Positions 24,400 to 33,737 of a stretch of 64,000 nt of DNA are shown here, one piece after another. Position numbers and translations under genes: made by a program. Below the pieces are notes generated by a model that saw only the letters and a program-made list of their open reading frames with translations, was not told the DNA's origin and made no database searches. Numbering within the stretch: the first letter of the stretch is position 1; every line of letters begins with the position of its first letter. The DNA is from Lactonifactor sp050944855 (GTDB taxonomy: Bacteria > Bacillota > Clostridia > Lachnospirales > Lachnospiraceae): positions 1 through 64,000 of the forward strand of contig JBMNRU010000012.1 of the NCBI GenBank assembly GCA_050944855.1, in the 5' to 3' direction.

Positions 24400-24879
24400 A
24401 TGCAGGAAGAAGTTGAAAACAGGTCGGTCAATCTAGCGGTAAGCACAAGTAAGCTCACAGCAAGAACATTGGCACGAGCATTTAATGCCTATTTGCGACA
24501 TCGAAAGGAGGTCAAATATCGTAAGGGCGTAAAAACACAAACAGAAAAAAAGACAGTCGCAAGTTTGATGAAAGAAAGCAATCAGTTATCCAATATTGAA
24601 ATATCAGATACAGATATTGCCGGATTTGAGAAATTTGCAAAGAAGCACCGTATTGATTATCAGATAAAGATGGACGATTCGGTATCGCCGCCTAAGTATT
24701 TGGTTTTCTTTAAAGCTGAAAACGGTAAGGACATGACAAAGGCATTTAGAGAATATCTTACTTCTGTCATGCAGAAAGAAAAGAAACCGAGTGTCCTAAA
24801 ACAGCTAAAGCAGATGAAAGAAAAGGTACAGAGCATACCGAAAAAAGTCAGAAACAAAGATAAGGAGCAGAGCCTATGA
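24400..24879 (+). CDS. PcfB-family relaxosome protein
   Basis: The 159-residue product resembles PcfB (DUF3801) of pCF10-type conjugation systems, which links the relaxosome to the coupling protein. The N-terminus has the typical L-T-A-R-T-L-A-R-A motif, and the C-terminus is strongly basic. It overlaps the coupling-protein gene by 4 bases (ATGA), fitting a direct partner role. Confidence 0.75.
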   Translation: MQEEVENRSVNLAVSTSKLTARTLARAFNAYLRHRKEVKYRKGVKTQTEKKTVASLMKESNQLSNIEISDTDIAGFEKFAKKHRIDYQIKMDDSVSPPKYLVFFKAENGKDMTKAFREYLTSVMQKEKKPSVLKQLKQMKEKVQSIPKKVRNKDKEQSL

Positions 24880-26645
24880 AAATGACAGGAAAAGATGTAA
24901 AAAGACTGTTCCTACTCAATGTGCCATATATTCTAATCGCTTTATTTGCAACCAATCTTGGTGAAGCTTGGAGAATTGCGGAAGGAGTAAACAGCTCAGA
25001 AAAGATGTTGTCCTTTCTAACAGTATCGCTTGCTTCTTCGTTTGAAAACCTACTTCCAAGTCTTTATCCCTTTGATTTGTTAGTGGGAATCGGTATCGGT
25101 GCTGCCATTCGTCTTGCGGTATATCTCAAAGGTAAAAACGCAAAAAAGTATCGCCATAAAGTGGAGTATGGTTCAGCTCGTTGGGGCAATGCAAAAGACA
25201 TTGAGCCTTTTACAGCTCCAAAATTTGAAGATAACATCATACTCACGAAAACCGAAAGACTTATGATGAGTAACAGACCGAAAGACCCGAAGAATGCGAG
25301 AAATAAAAATGTATTGATTGTGGGTGGTTCTGGTTCCGGTAAGACAAGATTTTGGATTAAACCGAATCTGCTTCAAATGCACAGTTCTTATGTGGTAACT
25401 GATCCGAAAGGAAGTATTGTAGTCGAATGTGGCAATGCACTTCTTAAGAATAATTACCGCATTAAAATTTTCAATACTATCAATTTTAAGAAGTCCATGC
25501 ATTACAATCCATTCGCATATATCCATTCTGAAAAGGATATTCTTAAATTGGTAACTACACTGATTACCAATACAAAAGGCGATGGAAAAGCAGGAGATGA
25601 ATTTTGGACGAAAGCAGAAACGCTTCTCTATTGTGCTTTGATTGGATATATCCATTATGAAGCACCTGTGGAAGAACAGAACTTTTCAACGCTGATTGAA
25701 TTTATCAATGCGATGGAAGTCAGAGAAGATGATGAAGATTTCCAAAATCCGGTGGACTTGATGTTTGAAGCATTGGAAAAAGCAAAGCCAAACCATTTTG
25801 CAGTACGCCAATACAAAAAATTTAAGCTAGCGGCAGGCAAAACTTCCAAGTCGATTTTAATTTCATGTGGTGCAAGACTTGCTCCATTTGATATTGAAGA
25901 ACTAAGAGATATTACCGCATACGATGAACTTGAGTTAGATATGCTTGGAGATAAGAAAACAGCATTGTTCTTAATTATGTCAGATACAGACGGAACATTT
26001 AATTTCTTAATCTCTATGGTTTACACTCAGCTATTTAATCTGCTTTGTGAAAAGGCAGATGATGAGTATGGTGGAAGACTTCCGGTTCATGTACGCTGTC
26101 TGATTGACGAAGCTGCAAATATCGGTCAGATTCCAAACCTTGAAAAGCTTGTTGCCACAATCCGAAGTCGTGAAATCTCAGCATGTTTAGTGCTACAGGC
26201 ACAAAGCCAATTAAAGGCAATCTACAAAGACAATGCAGATACGATTATCGGAAATATGGATTCAAGAGTGTTCCTTGGCGGTTCAGAGCCAACTACCTTA
26301 AAGGAACTTAATCAAGCTCTTGGAAAAGAAACGATTGATATATATAACACATCAGATACAAGAGGAAACAGTCCTTCTTATGGTACGAACTATCAAAAAT
26401 TAGGAAAAGATTTGATGAGTGTCGATGAGTTAGCGGTTCTTGATGGAGCAAAATGTATTTTACAACTAAGAGGTGTTCGTCCATTTCTATCAGACAAATA
26501 TGATTTGACGCAGCACCCGAACTACAAACTCACATCTGATTATGATAAGAAAAACACATTTCAGATTGAGAAGTATCTAAACAGAAAATTAGAACTGAAT
26601 AAAGATGATGTCTATGAAGTCATAGACGCAGACAAAGAACTTTAA
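24876..26645 (+). CDS. virD4: VirD4-type coupling protein (conjugation ATPase)
   Basis: The 589-residue product should deliver the relaxase-DNA complex to the secretion channel. It has two N-terminal membrane segments (about 11-28 and 58-78), Walker A G-G-S-G-S-G-K-T near 149-156 and the TraG-type V-T-D-P-K-G-S motif just after it. Walker B is likely L-I-D-E-A-A-N-I near 407-415. The start overlaps pcfB. A terminator-like hairpin follows, setting off the maff2 genes. Confidence 0.9.
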   Translation: MKMTGKDVKRLFLLNVPYILIALFATNLGEAWRIAEGVNSSEKMLSFLTVSLASSFENLLPSLYPFDLLVGIGIGAAIRLAVYLKGKNAKKYRHKVEYGSARWGNAKDIEPFTAPKFEDNIILTKTERLMMSNRPKDPKNARNKNVLIVGGSGSGKTRFWIKPNLLQMHSSYVVTDPKGSIVVECGNALLKNNYRIKIFNTINFKKSMHYNPFAYIHSEKDILKLVTTLITNTKGDGKAGDEFWTKAETLLYCALIGYIHYEAPVEEQNFSTLIEFINAMEVREDDEDFQNPVDLMFEALEKAKPNHFAVRQYKKFKLAAGKTSKSILISCGARLAPFDIEELRDITAYDELELDMLGDKKTALFLIMSDTDGTFNFLISMVYTQLFNLLCEKADDEYGGRLPVHVRCLIDEAANIGQIPNLEKLVATIRSREISACLVLQAQSQLKAIYKDNADTIIGNMDSRVFLGGSEPTTLKELNQALGKETIDIYNTSDTRGNSPSYGTNYQKLGKDLMSVDELAVLDGAKCILQLRGVRPFLSDKYDLTQHPNYKLTSDYDKKNTFQIEKYLNRKLELNKDDVYEVIDADKEL

Positions 26646-26690
26646 GCCTATCGCCTGAAAAATCAGGATAAAACGATAGGTTTATTTTTA
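26646..26690 (+). terminator. Hairpin terminator after virD4
   Basis: CCTATCG (26647-26653) pairs with CGATAGG (26674-26680), with an inner CCTGA/TCAGG hairpin, followed by TTTATTTTT. Confidence 0.7.
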
Positions 26691-26811
26691 TGCCAAAAAG
26701 CAGACGGCACAGACAAACTAACATGGTTAATGAAGAAAAACGAAAGGTCAAAGTGCCAAAGCGAGAGGCAAACACAAAAAAGAAAATTTCAAAATTATGG
26801 AGGAACAAACT

Positions 26812-27024
26812 ATGGGATTTTTTACAAGTGCAGTAGGTGTATTACAAACATTGGTTATCGCATTGGGAGCAGGTCTTGGAATCTGGGGAGCAATCAACTT
26901 GCTTGAAGGATACGGAAATGACAATCCGGGTGCGAAGTCACAGGGTATGAAACAGTTGATGGCTGGTGGCGGAGTTGCCCTTATTGGAACAACATTAGTG
27001 CCACTTCTTGCTGGTTTATTTTAA
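26812..27024 (+). CDS. Maff2-family small membrane protein, copy 1
   Basis: The 70-residue product has two hydrophobic helices (about 5-25 and 48-68), linked by a G-Y-G-N-D-N-P-G-A-K loop. This is the VirB2/TrbC-like layout of the Maff2 family, possibly a pilin or channel component. ATG 26812 has TGGAGGAAC upstream. The neighbour at 27044 is almost identical. Confidence 0.75.
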   Translation: MGFFTSAVGVLQTLVIALGAGLGIWGAINLLEGYGNDNPGAKSQGMKQLMAGGGVALIGTTLVPLLAGLF

Positions 27025-27043
27025 TTAGAGGAGGAAAAGATTT

Positions 27044-27256
27044 ATGGAATTTTTCGGCAGTGCAGTAACAGTATTGCAGACATTAGTAGTAGCTCTTGGA
27101 GCAGGACTTGGTATTTGGGGAGCAATCAACTTGCTTGAAGGATACGGAAACGACAATCCGGGTGCGAAATCACAGGGTATGAAACAGCTTATGGCTGGCG
27201 GTGGTGTAGCACTTATCGGTACGACATTAGTACCTTTACTTGCAGGATTGTTCTAA
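27044..27256 (+). CDS. Maff2-family small membrane protein, copy 2
   Basis: Same length and nearly the same sequence as 26812-27024; the proteins differ mainly in the first 20 residues, while synonymous differences are frequent. That pattern implies an old tandem duplication held under selection. GAGGAGG precedes the ATG. Confidence 0.75.
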   Translation: MEFFGSAVTVLQTLVVALGAGLGIWGAINLLEGYGNDNPGAKSQGMKQLMAGGGVALIGTTLVPLLAGLF

Positions 27257-27280
27257 TTTTTAGAAATGGAGGTATAGCAT

Positions 27281-28147
27281 TTGGATGGCATACTCGAACA
27301 GATAACGAATTGGCTCAAAGAAATACTTGTGAGCGGAGTTATGGATAATCTGTCGGGGATGTTTGATTCGGTCAACCAACAGGTTGGCGATATTGCGGTA
27401 CAAGTGGGAACGACCCCGGCGAACTTTTCACCCGGGGTCTTTGCCATGATTAGAAATGTATCGGAAACAGTCATTATCCCCATTGCTGGATTGATCCTCA
27501 CGTTCATCGCCTGTTATGAGCTGATACAGATGATTATAGACCACAATAATCTCGCCAATTTTGAAACTTGGATATTTTTCAAGTGGATATTTAAAACATT
27601 CGTGGCGGTTATGTTGATAACCAACACATTCAATATTACGATGGCTATTTTTGATGTTGCACAGCACGTCATCAATGCCAGTGGAAGTCTAATATCGGGA
27701 GATACGGCAATAGACGCAAGTACCCTCGAAGCATTGGAAGAAACGCTGATGGAAATGGATTTAGGACCGCTTCTAGGCTTATATCTACAGTCCTTTATCG
27801 TACAGATAACCATGTCGATTCTATCAGTCCTGATTTTCGTCATTGTCTATGGAAGAATGATTGAAATCTATTTAATGACAAGTCTTGCTCCGATTCCACT
27901 TTCAACATTTGGAAACAAAGAGCAAAGCCAAACAGGACAGAATTATCTAAGGTCACTGTTTGCATTAGGTTTTCAAGGATTCCTCATTATGATATGCGTC
28001 GGCATTTATGCAGTGCTTATCAATGAGATGGCACTTTCAGACGATGTGATTATGGCGATATGGGGCATTATGGGTTACACCGTACTTCTTTGCTTCACCT
28101 TATTTAAGACGGGAACGCTGGCAAAAAGTATATTCCATGCTCATTAA
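27281..28147 (+). CDS. TrbL/VirB6-like inner-membrane channel protein
   Basis: The 288-residue product has several membrane segments, from about residue 60 to the end. It matches the TrbL/VirB6 position in the cluster and forms part of the type IV secretion channel. It starts at TTG 27281 with GGAGGTATAGC upstream; no in-frame ATG lies nearby. The first 50 residues are soluble and amphipathic. Confidence 0.75.
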   Translation: MDGILEQITNWLKEILVSGVMDNLSGMFDSVNQQVGDIAVQVGTTPANFSPGVFAMIRNVSETVIIPIAGLILTFIACYELIQMIIDHNNLANFETWIFFKWIFKTFVAVMLITNTFNITMAIFDVAQHVINASGSLISGDTAIDASTLEALEETLMEMDLGPLLGLYLQSFIVQITMSILSVLIFVIVYGRMIEIYLMTSLAPIPLSTFGNKEQSQTGQNYLRSLFALGFQGFLIMICVGIYAVLINEMALSDDVIMAIWGIMGYTVLLCFTLFKTGTLAKSIFHAH

Positions 28148-28165
28148 AATAGGAGGTGAAGAAGC

Positions 28166-28603
28166 TTGGCAGCATATATTCCGGTTCCTCGTGATTTGAC
28201 ACGAGTGAAATCAAAAATATTTTTTAACTTAACAAAGAGGCAGTTACTTTGTTTTGGGGCGGCAGCACTTATCGGAGTGCCTGTGTTCTTTCTTTTAAAG
28301 ACAGGAGGTAATGTGAGTTTAGCGGTGCTTGGCATGATGATTGTCATGCTCCCGTTATTCTTCCTTGCTATGTATGAAAAAGACGGACTGCCCCTTGAAG
28401 TGATTGCGAAGCACTTTATTGAAAGTAAATTTATTCGTCCAAAGGAAAGACCTTATCAGACGAATAATTACTATGCGTTGCTGATGAGACAAAATCAGCT
28501 AGAAAAGGAGGTCAACGAAATTGTTTTCAATTCTGAAAAAGAAAAAGCCAGAGGAAATCGTACTACCAAACACTCTGAGCAAAAAAGAACAAAAACAAAT
28601 TAA
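28166..28603 (+). CDS. PrgI-family conjugation protein
   Basis: The 145-residue product has an N-terminal I-P-V-P-R-D-L-T motif and two hydrophobic helices (about 30-75), as in PrgI/TcpE proteins of Gram-positive secretion channels. It starts at TTG 28166, after AGGAGGTGAAG. Its end overlaps virB4 by 83 bases. Confidence 0.8.
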   Translation: MAAYIPVPRDLTRVKSKIFFNLTKRQLLCFGAAALIGVPVFFLLKTGGNVSLAVLGMMIVMLPLFFLAMYEKDGLPLEVIAKHFIESKFIRPKERPYQTNNYYALLMRQNQLEKEVNEIVFNSEKEKARGNRTTKHSEQKRTKTN

Positions 28604-30962
28604 AGAACTGATAAAGAAAGCAAAAAAAGACGATGGGATTCCTCGAACTGCCCAACAGTCGATTCCCTATCAGCGAATGTTCCCCGATGGGATTTGCAGA
28701 GTAAGGGATAGTTATTACACGAAAACTGTACAGTTTCAGGACATCAATTATCAGCTTGCTCAAAAAGAAGATAAGACAGCCATCTTTGAGGAATGGTGCA
28801 GCTTCTTAAACTTCTTTGATAGCTCGGTTCACTTTGAAATTTCTTTCATGAATATGAGTACGGACGCAGAGGATTTTGAGAAAAATGTCCGTATTCCACT
28901 TCAGAAAGATGAATTTAATCCGGTAAGAAATGAGTACAGTCAAATGCTGAAATCACAGCTTGCACAAGGCAATAATGGACTTACCAAAACAAAATATCTT
29001 ACCTTTGGTATTGAAGCTGAATCTATGAGACAGGCAAAGCCAAGACTTGAGCATATTCAAACAGATTTGCTAAATAACTTTAGAAGGCTTGGTGTAGCTG
29101 CAAAATTGCTTAATGGAAAAGAACGATTACAGCTTATGCACTCCATCTTCCATATGGGAGATTTAGAGAAGTTTCAGTTTGATTGGAATTGGCTTGCTCC
29201 GTCAGGCTTATCAACAAAGGACTTTATTGCACCGACTTCGTTTTCGTTTCATGGAAATAGGATTTTTCAAATTGGAGAGCTTTATGGTGCAATGTCTTAT
29301 CTATTCATTACTGCACCGGAGCTTAGTGACCAGCTTTTAAAAGATTTTCTTGATATGGAGTCTTCGCAGATTGTAACCATGCACATTCAGTCAGTGGATC
29401 AGACTTCGGCAATCAAGAAAGTAAAGAGAACGATCACAGAACTTGACCGTTCTAAGATTGAGGAGCAGAAAAAAGCGGTACGCTCAGGTTATGATATGGA
29501 CATCATTCCATCAGACCTTGCCACTTACGGTAAGGATGCAAAGAAGCTTCTAACGGAGCTTCAAAGCCAAAATGAGCGTATGTTCTTAGTGACATTCCTT
29601 GTGATGAATACAGGAAAAACGAAACAGGAGCTTGAAAACAATGTATTTCAGGCAAGCTCGATTGCTCAAAAGCATAGCTGTAATTTGAGAAGATTAGACT
29701 ACCAACAGGAAAATGCACTGATGAGCAGTCTGCCGCTTGCCAATAATCTAATTGAGATTGAACGAGCCTTAACTACTTCAAGCACAGCTATCTTTGTTCC
29801 CTTTACCACACAGGAGCTGTTCCAAAATGGGAAAGAAGCTTTGTACTATGGCTTGAACGCCCTTTCTAATAACCTCATTATGGTGGATAGAAAGAAATTA
29901 AAGAATCCGAATGGACTTATTTTAGGTACGCCGGGTAGTGGTAAATCCTTTAGTGCAAAACGAGAAATTGCCAATGCATTTCTTGTTACGGATGATGATA
30001 TTATCGTCTGCGACCCTGAAGCGGAGTACAGTGCATTGGTGCATAAGTTTAAAGGACAAGTAGTAAAAATCAGTCCTTCAAGTACCCATTTCATCAATCC
30101 AATGGACATCAATGCCAACTATTCGGAGGAAGATAATCCTGTTGCATTAAAGGCGGATTTTATTCTTTCTCTTTGCGAATTGATTGTAGGCGGAAAAGAT
30201 GGATTACAGCCGATTGAAAAGACGGTAATAGATAGATGTGTTCATCATATCTATCAAAAGTATTTTGAAAATCCTGTTCCTGAGAATATGCCTTTACTAG
30301 AGGATTTATACAACGCACTACTCGAACAGGAAGAAAAAGAAGCACATCATGTTGCGACCGCTCTTGAAATCTATGTCAAAGGTTCGCTGAATCTTTTTAA
30401 TCACAGAACCAATATCGACATCAATAACCGTCTTGTCTGCTATGACATCAAGGAGCTTGGAAAACAGCTTAAGAAAATAGGAATGCTTGTTGTTCAAGAC
30501 CAAGTATGGGGACGAGTTACCGCAAACCGTAATGCCGGAAAAGCAACACGCTACTATATGGACGAGTTCCATCTGCTTTTAAAAGAAGAACAGACAGCAG
30601 CTTATTCGGTAGAGATTTGGAAAAGATTCCGTAAATGGGGCGGTATTCCGACCGGTATCACGCAGAACGTAAAGGATCTGCTTTCAAGCCGAGAAGTTGA
30701 GAATATCTTTGAAAACTCTGATTTCATCTATATGCTCAATCAGGCTTCAGGCGATAGACAGATTTTAGCAAGCCAGCTTAACATTTCTCCGCATCAGCTT
30801 TCTTATGTTACTCATTCCGGTGAGGGCGAAGGACTATTGTTTTATGGAAATGTTATTTTGCCGTTTGTTGACAGGTTCCCAACAGACCTTGAACTGTACC
30901 GTATCATGACAACAAAATTATCGGAGGTGTCTGCTGATGAAGAAAAAGACAACAAGGCTTAG
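28521..30962 (+). CDS. virB4: VirB4-type conjugation ATPase
   Basis: The 813-residue product powers assembly and transport through the channel. Walker A is G-T-P-G-S-G-K-S near residues 470-477, and Walker B lies in Y-Y-M-D-E-F near 679-684. The length is normal. The start is TTG 28521, with AAGGAGGT upstream inside prgI. It overlaps the next gene by 26 bases. Confidence 0.9.
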   Translation: MFSILKKKKPEEIVLPNTLSKKEQKQIKELIKKAKKDDGIPRTAQQSIPYQRMFPDGICRVRDSYYTKTVQFQDINYQLAQKEDKTAIFEEWCSFLNFFDSSVHFEISFMNMSTDAEDFEKNVRIPLQKDEFNPVRNEYSQMLKSQLAQGNNGLTKTKYLTFGIEAESMRQAKPRLEHIQTDLLNNFRRLGVAAKLLNGKERLQLMHSIFHMGDLEKFQFDWNWLAPSGLSTKDFIAPTSFSFHGNRIFQIGELYGAMSYLFITAPELSDQLLKDFLDMESSQIVTMHIQSVDQTSAIKKVKRTITELDRSKIEEQKKAVRSGYDMDIIPSDLATYGKDAKKLLTELQSQNERMFLVTFLVMNTGKTKQELENNVFQASSIAQKHSCNLRRLDYQQENALMSSLPLANNLIEIERALTTSSTAIFVPFTTQELFQNGKEALYYGLNALSNNLIMVDRKKLKNPNGLILGTPGSGKSFSAKREIANAFLVTDDDIIVCDPEAEYSALVHKFKGQVVKISPSSTHFINPMDINANYSEEDNPVALKADFILSLCELIVGGKDGLQPIEKTVIDRCVHHIYQKYFENPVPENMPLLEDLYNALLEQEEKEAHHVATALEIYVKGSLNLFNHRTNIDINNRLVCYDIKELGKQLKKIGMLVVQDQVWGRVTANRNAGKATRYYMDEFHLLLKEEQTAAYSVEIWKRFRKWGGIPTGITQNVKDLLSSREVENIFENSDFIYMLNQASGDRQILASQLNISPHQLSYVTHSGEGEGLLFYGNVILPFVDRFPTDLELYRIMTTKLSEVSADEEKDNKA

Positions 30963-32670
30963 ATTCACAGAGGAAGAACTATCCGATGATAAAGTCAGAA
31001 AATCGCATAATAAGGCTGAAAAGTATGCAAATAAATCGGATAAGGTGAAACAAAAGCTTGTAAGCGAAGAAGATAAGGTTACTATCCGTACCGAAAAGCT
31101 TCGCTTTGGAAAGGCAGAAGTGGCAACGGAGGATATTAAAACTCCTTCAAAGGTCAAACGAGCTGTAAAAGGCGGTGCTGTTAATGCAGCAACTGCCACA
31201 GTTCGTAAAACGCTGGCTCAAAATGAGGATGAAAATATAGGTGTTGAATCTATCAGACAAGGTGAACTTTTGACAGAGGGTTCGGGCAGATATTTGGAAC
31301 ATTCTCATTATAGCAAGAAGATGAAAACCCAAAGTAAAGCACAGAAGTTAGAAAGCAAAGCAGATAAAGCCAATATTGAAACACTTTATCAAAGGCAGAA
31401 AGCAGAAAATCCAAATACGGCAACCAACCCCTTTTCAAGATGGAAACAAAAGCAGGACATCAAGAAAGAATATGTAGCCGCAAAAGCCGGAAAGAATACT
31501 GTGACAGGCTCAAAAGCTACAACTGACGGAGCAAAGAAAGCCGGAAGCACTTCAAAGAAGATGGCAGACAAGGTGATTGATTTTGCAAAAAGTCATTCTC
31601 ATGCGATTCTGTTTATCTTAGCCGGAGGACTACTACTAATGATTCTAACAAGTGCTTTATCTTCTTGTTCTGTGATGTTTCAAGGTGGTTCTAATGTAAT
31701 TCTCGGCACTTCCTATACTGCAACAGATGAAGATATTATCGGTGCAAATGATGATTATAAAGCTTTGGAAGCTTCACTTCAAAGAAAAATCAATAACATT
31801 GAAAGCACGAATCCCGGATATGATGAGTATAAGTACCATCTTGATGAAATCAATCACAATCCGTATGAGCTTACTTCATATCTGACAGTAAAATTTGAGG
31901 ATTATACAAGAGCAGAAGTTCAAAGCACGATTAGAGCGCTGTTTGACAGACAATATGATTTGAGTTTGCGAGAGGAAATTCAGATAAAAACCCGAACAGA
32001 AACAAGGACAGGCACAAGAACGGTTACAGACCCAGATACGGGTGAAACCACAACAGAAATCTATGAATATGAGGTGGAAGTGGAATATGAGTACCGTATT
32101 CTTTATGTAACCTTAAAAAACAAAGGACTTGGAGTGGTTATTTCCGGTATGGGCATGAGTGAAGATGAAATGGAGCGATATGCGGTGTTATTACAGACAC
32201 AAGGCAATCGCTCTTATTTATTTGAAGATGACATCTATGCAAATCCGGGTGGTGAATACACCGACTATGACATTCCGGGCGAAGCTTTAACGGATGAGAG
32301 ATTTGCGAGAATGATTCGTGAAGCTGAAAAATATCTTGGCTATCCGTATGTTTGGGGCGGTTCATCACCGTCAACAAGTTTTGACTGTTCAGGATTTGTT
32401 TCTTGGGTTATCAATCATTGTGGTAACGGTTGGAATGTAGGTCGTTTAGGTGCTCAAGGACTTATGAATATCTGCGATATCATTCCAAAGAGTGAAGCAA
32501 AACCGGGTGATTTAATCTTTTTCCAAGGCACTTATGACACAAGTGGAGCAAGCCATGTAGGAATCTATGTAGGAAACGGTATGATGATCCATTGCGGAAA
32601 TCCAATTTCTTACGCTTCGATTGAAATTCCGTATTGGCAACAGCATTTTTATTGCTTTGGAAGATTGTAG
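30937..32670 (+). CDS. Cell-wall hydrolase of the conjugation system (NlpC/P60)
   Basis: The 577-residue product has a long basic cytoplasmic region (about 1-215), one transmembrane helix (about 221-242), and an exported part with a C-terminal NlpC/P60 peptidase domain. That domain contains F-D-C-S-G-F near the catalytic cysteine (about 483) and a later histidine in S-H-V-G-I-Y. It should open peptidoglycan for the mating channel. GGAGG precedes the ATG within virB4. Confidence 0.85.
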   Translation: MKKKTTRLRFTEEELSDDKVRKSHNKAEKYANKSDKVKQKLVSEEDKVTIRTEKLRFGKAEVATEDIKTPSKVKRAVKGGAVNAATATVRKTLAQNEDENIGVESIRQGELLTEGSGRYLEHSHYSKKMKTQSKAQKLESKADKANIETLYQRQKAENPNTATNPFSRWKQKQDIKKEYVAAKAGKNTVTGSKATTDGAKKAGSTSKKMADKVIDFAKSHSHAILFILAGGLLLMILTSALSSCSVMFQGGSNVILGTSYTATDEDIIGANDDYKALEASLQRKINNIESTNPGYDEYKYHLDEINHNPYELTSYLTVKFEDYTRAEVQSTIRALFDRQYDLSLREEIQIKTRTETRTGTRTVTDPDTGETTTEIYEYEVEVEYEYRILYVTLKNKGLGVVISGMGMSEDEMERYAVLLQTQGNRSYLFEDDIYANPGGEYTDYDIPGEALTDERFARMIREAEKYLGYPYVWGGSSPSTSFDCSGFVSWVINHCGNGWNVGRLGAQGLMNICDIIPKSEAKPGDLIFFQGTYDTSGASHVGIYVGNGMMIHCGNPISYASIEIPYWQQHFYCFGRL

Positions 32671-32682
32671 GAAGGAGCATTT

Positions 32683-32940
32683 ATGGCAAGTAAATTAGAT
32701 AAAATCGGAGCTGACCTTAAGAAAGCTATACAAAAGCGAGATGAATGGGACGCTCGTGCAAAAGAATTAGAAAAGAAATATCGTGAAACCGAAAATACCA
32801 TGATTCATGACATGGTTCACGCAGCAAATATTACACCGGAACAGCTTGCAGAACTTATTAAAAAAGCTTCTGTATCTGTGCCGAATCCTATGAATGAATT
32901 TAATGGAAATGATGAGGAGGAAACAAGAGATGAAGATTAA
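32683..32940 (+). CDS. DUF4315-family protein
   Basis: The 85-residue helical product carries the usual I-x-x-D-L-x-K-A and R-D-E-W-D-A-like pattern of DUF4315, always found between the hydrolase and DUF4366 genes in this ICE class. GGAGC precedes the ATG. It overlaps the next gene by 11 bases. Confidence 0.75.
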   Translation: MASKLDKIGADLKKAIQKRDEWDARAKELEKKYRETENTMIHDMVHAANITPEQLAELIKKASVSVPNPMNEFNGNDEEETRDED

Positions 32941-33628
32941 GAAAAGATGGATATTACCTGTCCTTACAGTAGCATTATGCACTCTGTTTATGATGCCGAC
33001 TACAGCTTTTGCAAGTGGTGGCGAAGAAGCACCAAAAGCAACAGTTACAGAAGAAAAGCCAAATGAAGAAGTCGAAAAAGACACAACGGGTCCAGCACTT
33101 ACACCCGAAGGAAACCTTACTTTGGTTGATGATGTAGGGCATACTTCTAGCAAAGGCAAGCAGTTTGTAACGCTGGTATCTAAAAACGGAAACTACTTCT
33201 ATCTGATTATTGATAGAGATGATAAGGGAAACAGCACCGTTCACTTCTTAAATCAAGTTGATGAAATGGACTTGATGGCACTTATGAATGAAGAAGACTC
33301 AGAAAAGCTAAAGGCTGAACTTGCTGGGAAGGAAGAAGCGAATAAACCGAAAGAAGAACCGCCTGTAGTGGAGGAAAAGCCAATTATAGAGGAAAAGGAA
33401 GAAAAGCCTGTGAATCTGCTTCCATTTGTGGTGCTTGTAATTGTAATTGCCGGCGGTGGAATCTTTGCCTTAATTAAATTTAAGGATAAGAAAAAGAAAG
33501 AAGAAGTAAAGCCTGATCCGGATGCCAATTATAATGAAGATGATTATGACGAGGACGAAGATGAGGATTATGACATCTTTGAACTTAGCGATGATGAAGT
33601 AACTGAGGACGAGGAAGAACAGCAGTAA
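32930..33628 (+). CDS. DUF4366-family exported membrane-anchored protein
   Basis: The 232-residue product has a signal peptide (about 1-29, ending A-F-A-S), a proline- and glutamate-rich stalk, a membrane helix near 164-184 and a very acidic tail. ATG 32930 has GAGGAGGAAAC upstream; longer in-frame starts lie inside DUF4315. It is probably a surface component of the mating apparatus. Confidence 0.8.
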   Translation: MKIKKRWILPVLTVALCTLFMMPTTAFASGGEEAPKATVTEEKPNEEVEKDTTGPALTPEGNLTLVDDVGHTSSKGKQFVTLVSKNGNYFYLIIDRDDKGNSTVHFLNQVDEMDLMALMNEEDSEKLKAELAGKEEANKPKEEPPVVEEKPIIEEKEEKPVNLLPFVVLVIVIAGGGIFALIKFKDKKKKEEVKPDPDANYNEDDYDEDEDEDYDIFELSDDEVTEDEEEQQ

Positions 33629-33634
33629 TAAAAA

Positions 33635-33652
33635 GGCAGTCGAAAGGCTGCC
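33635..33652 (+). terminator. Short hairpin after DUF4366
   Basis: GGCAG pairs with CTGCC around a GAAA-containing loop. No T-run follows, so it may only weakly terminate. A comparable GCAG...CTGC hairpin precedes topB (35681-35720), which brackets the cassette between them. Confidence 0.4.
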
Positions 33653-33679
33653 GATACATAGAAAAAATATTTAATGCCA

Positions 33680-33723
33680 CATTATGTATTGACTTAATAC
33701 TACATAATGAATAGAATGTAGTA
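33680..33723 (+). promoter_or_regulatory. Self-regulated promoter of the 33.7-35.6 kb cassette
   Basis: TTGACT (33689-33694) and TAGAAT (33712-33717) are 17 bp apart. TACTACAT (33698-33705) mirrors ATGTAGTA (33716-33723) across the -10, and CATTATGT (33680-33687) mirrors ACATAATG (33702-33709) across the -35. Such overlapping palindromes suggest binding of a dimeric repressor, most simply the HTH protein encoded next. Confidence 0.65.
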
Positions 33724-33737
33724 AAAGGAGGTGCGAT

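Noticed and set aside
26690..26836. 48-residue basic open frame between virD4 and maff2
   Set aside because: ATG at 26690 has no good ribosome site and the frame overlaps the maff2 start; the composition follows from A-rich DNA.
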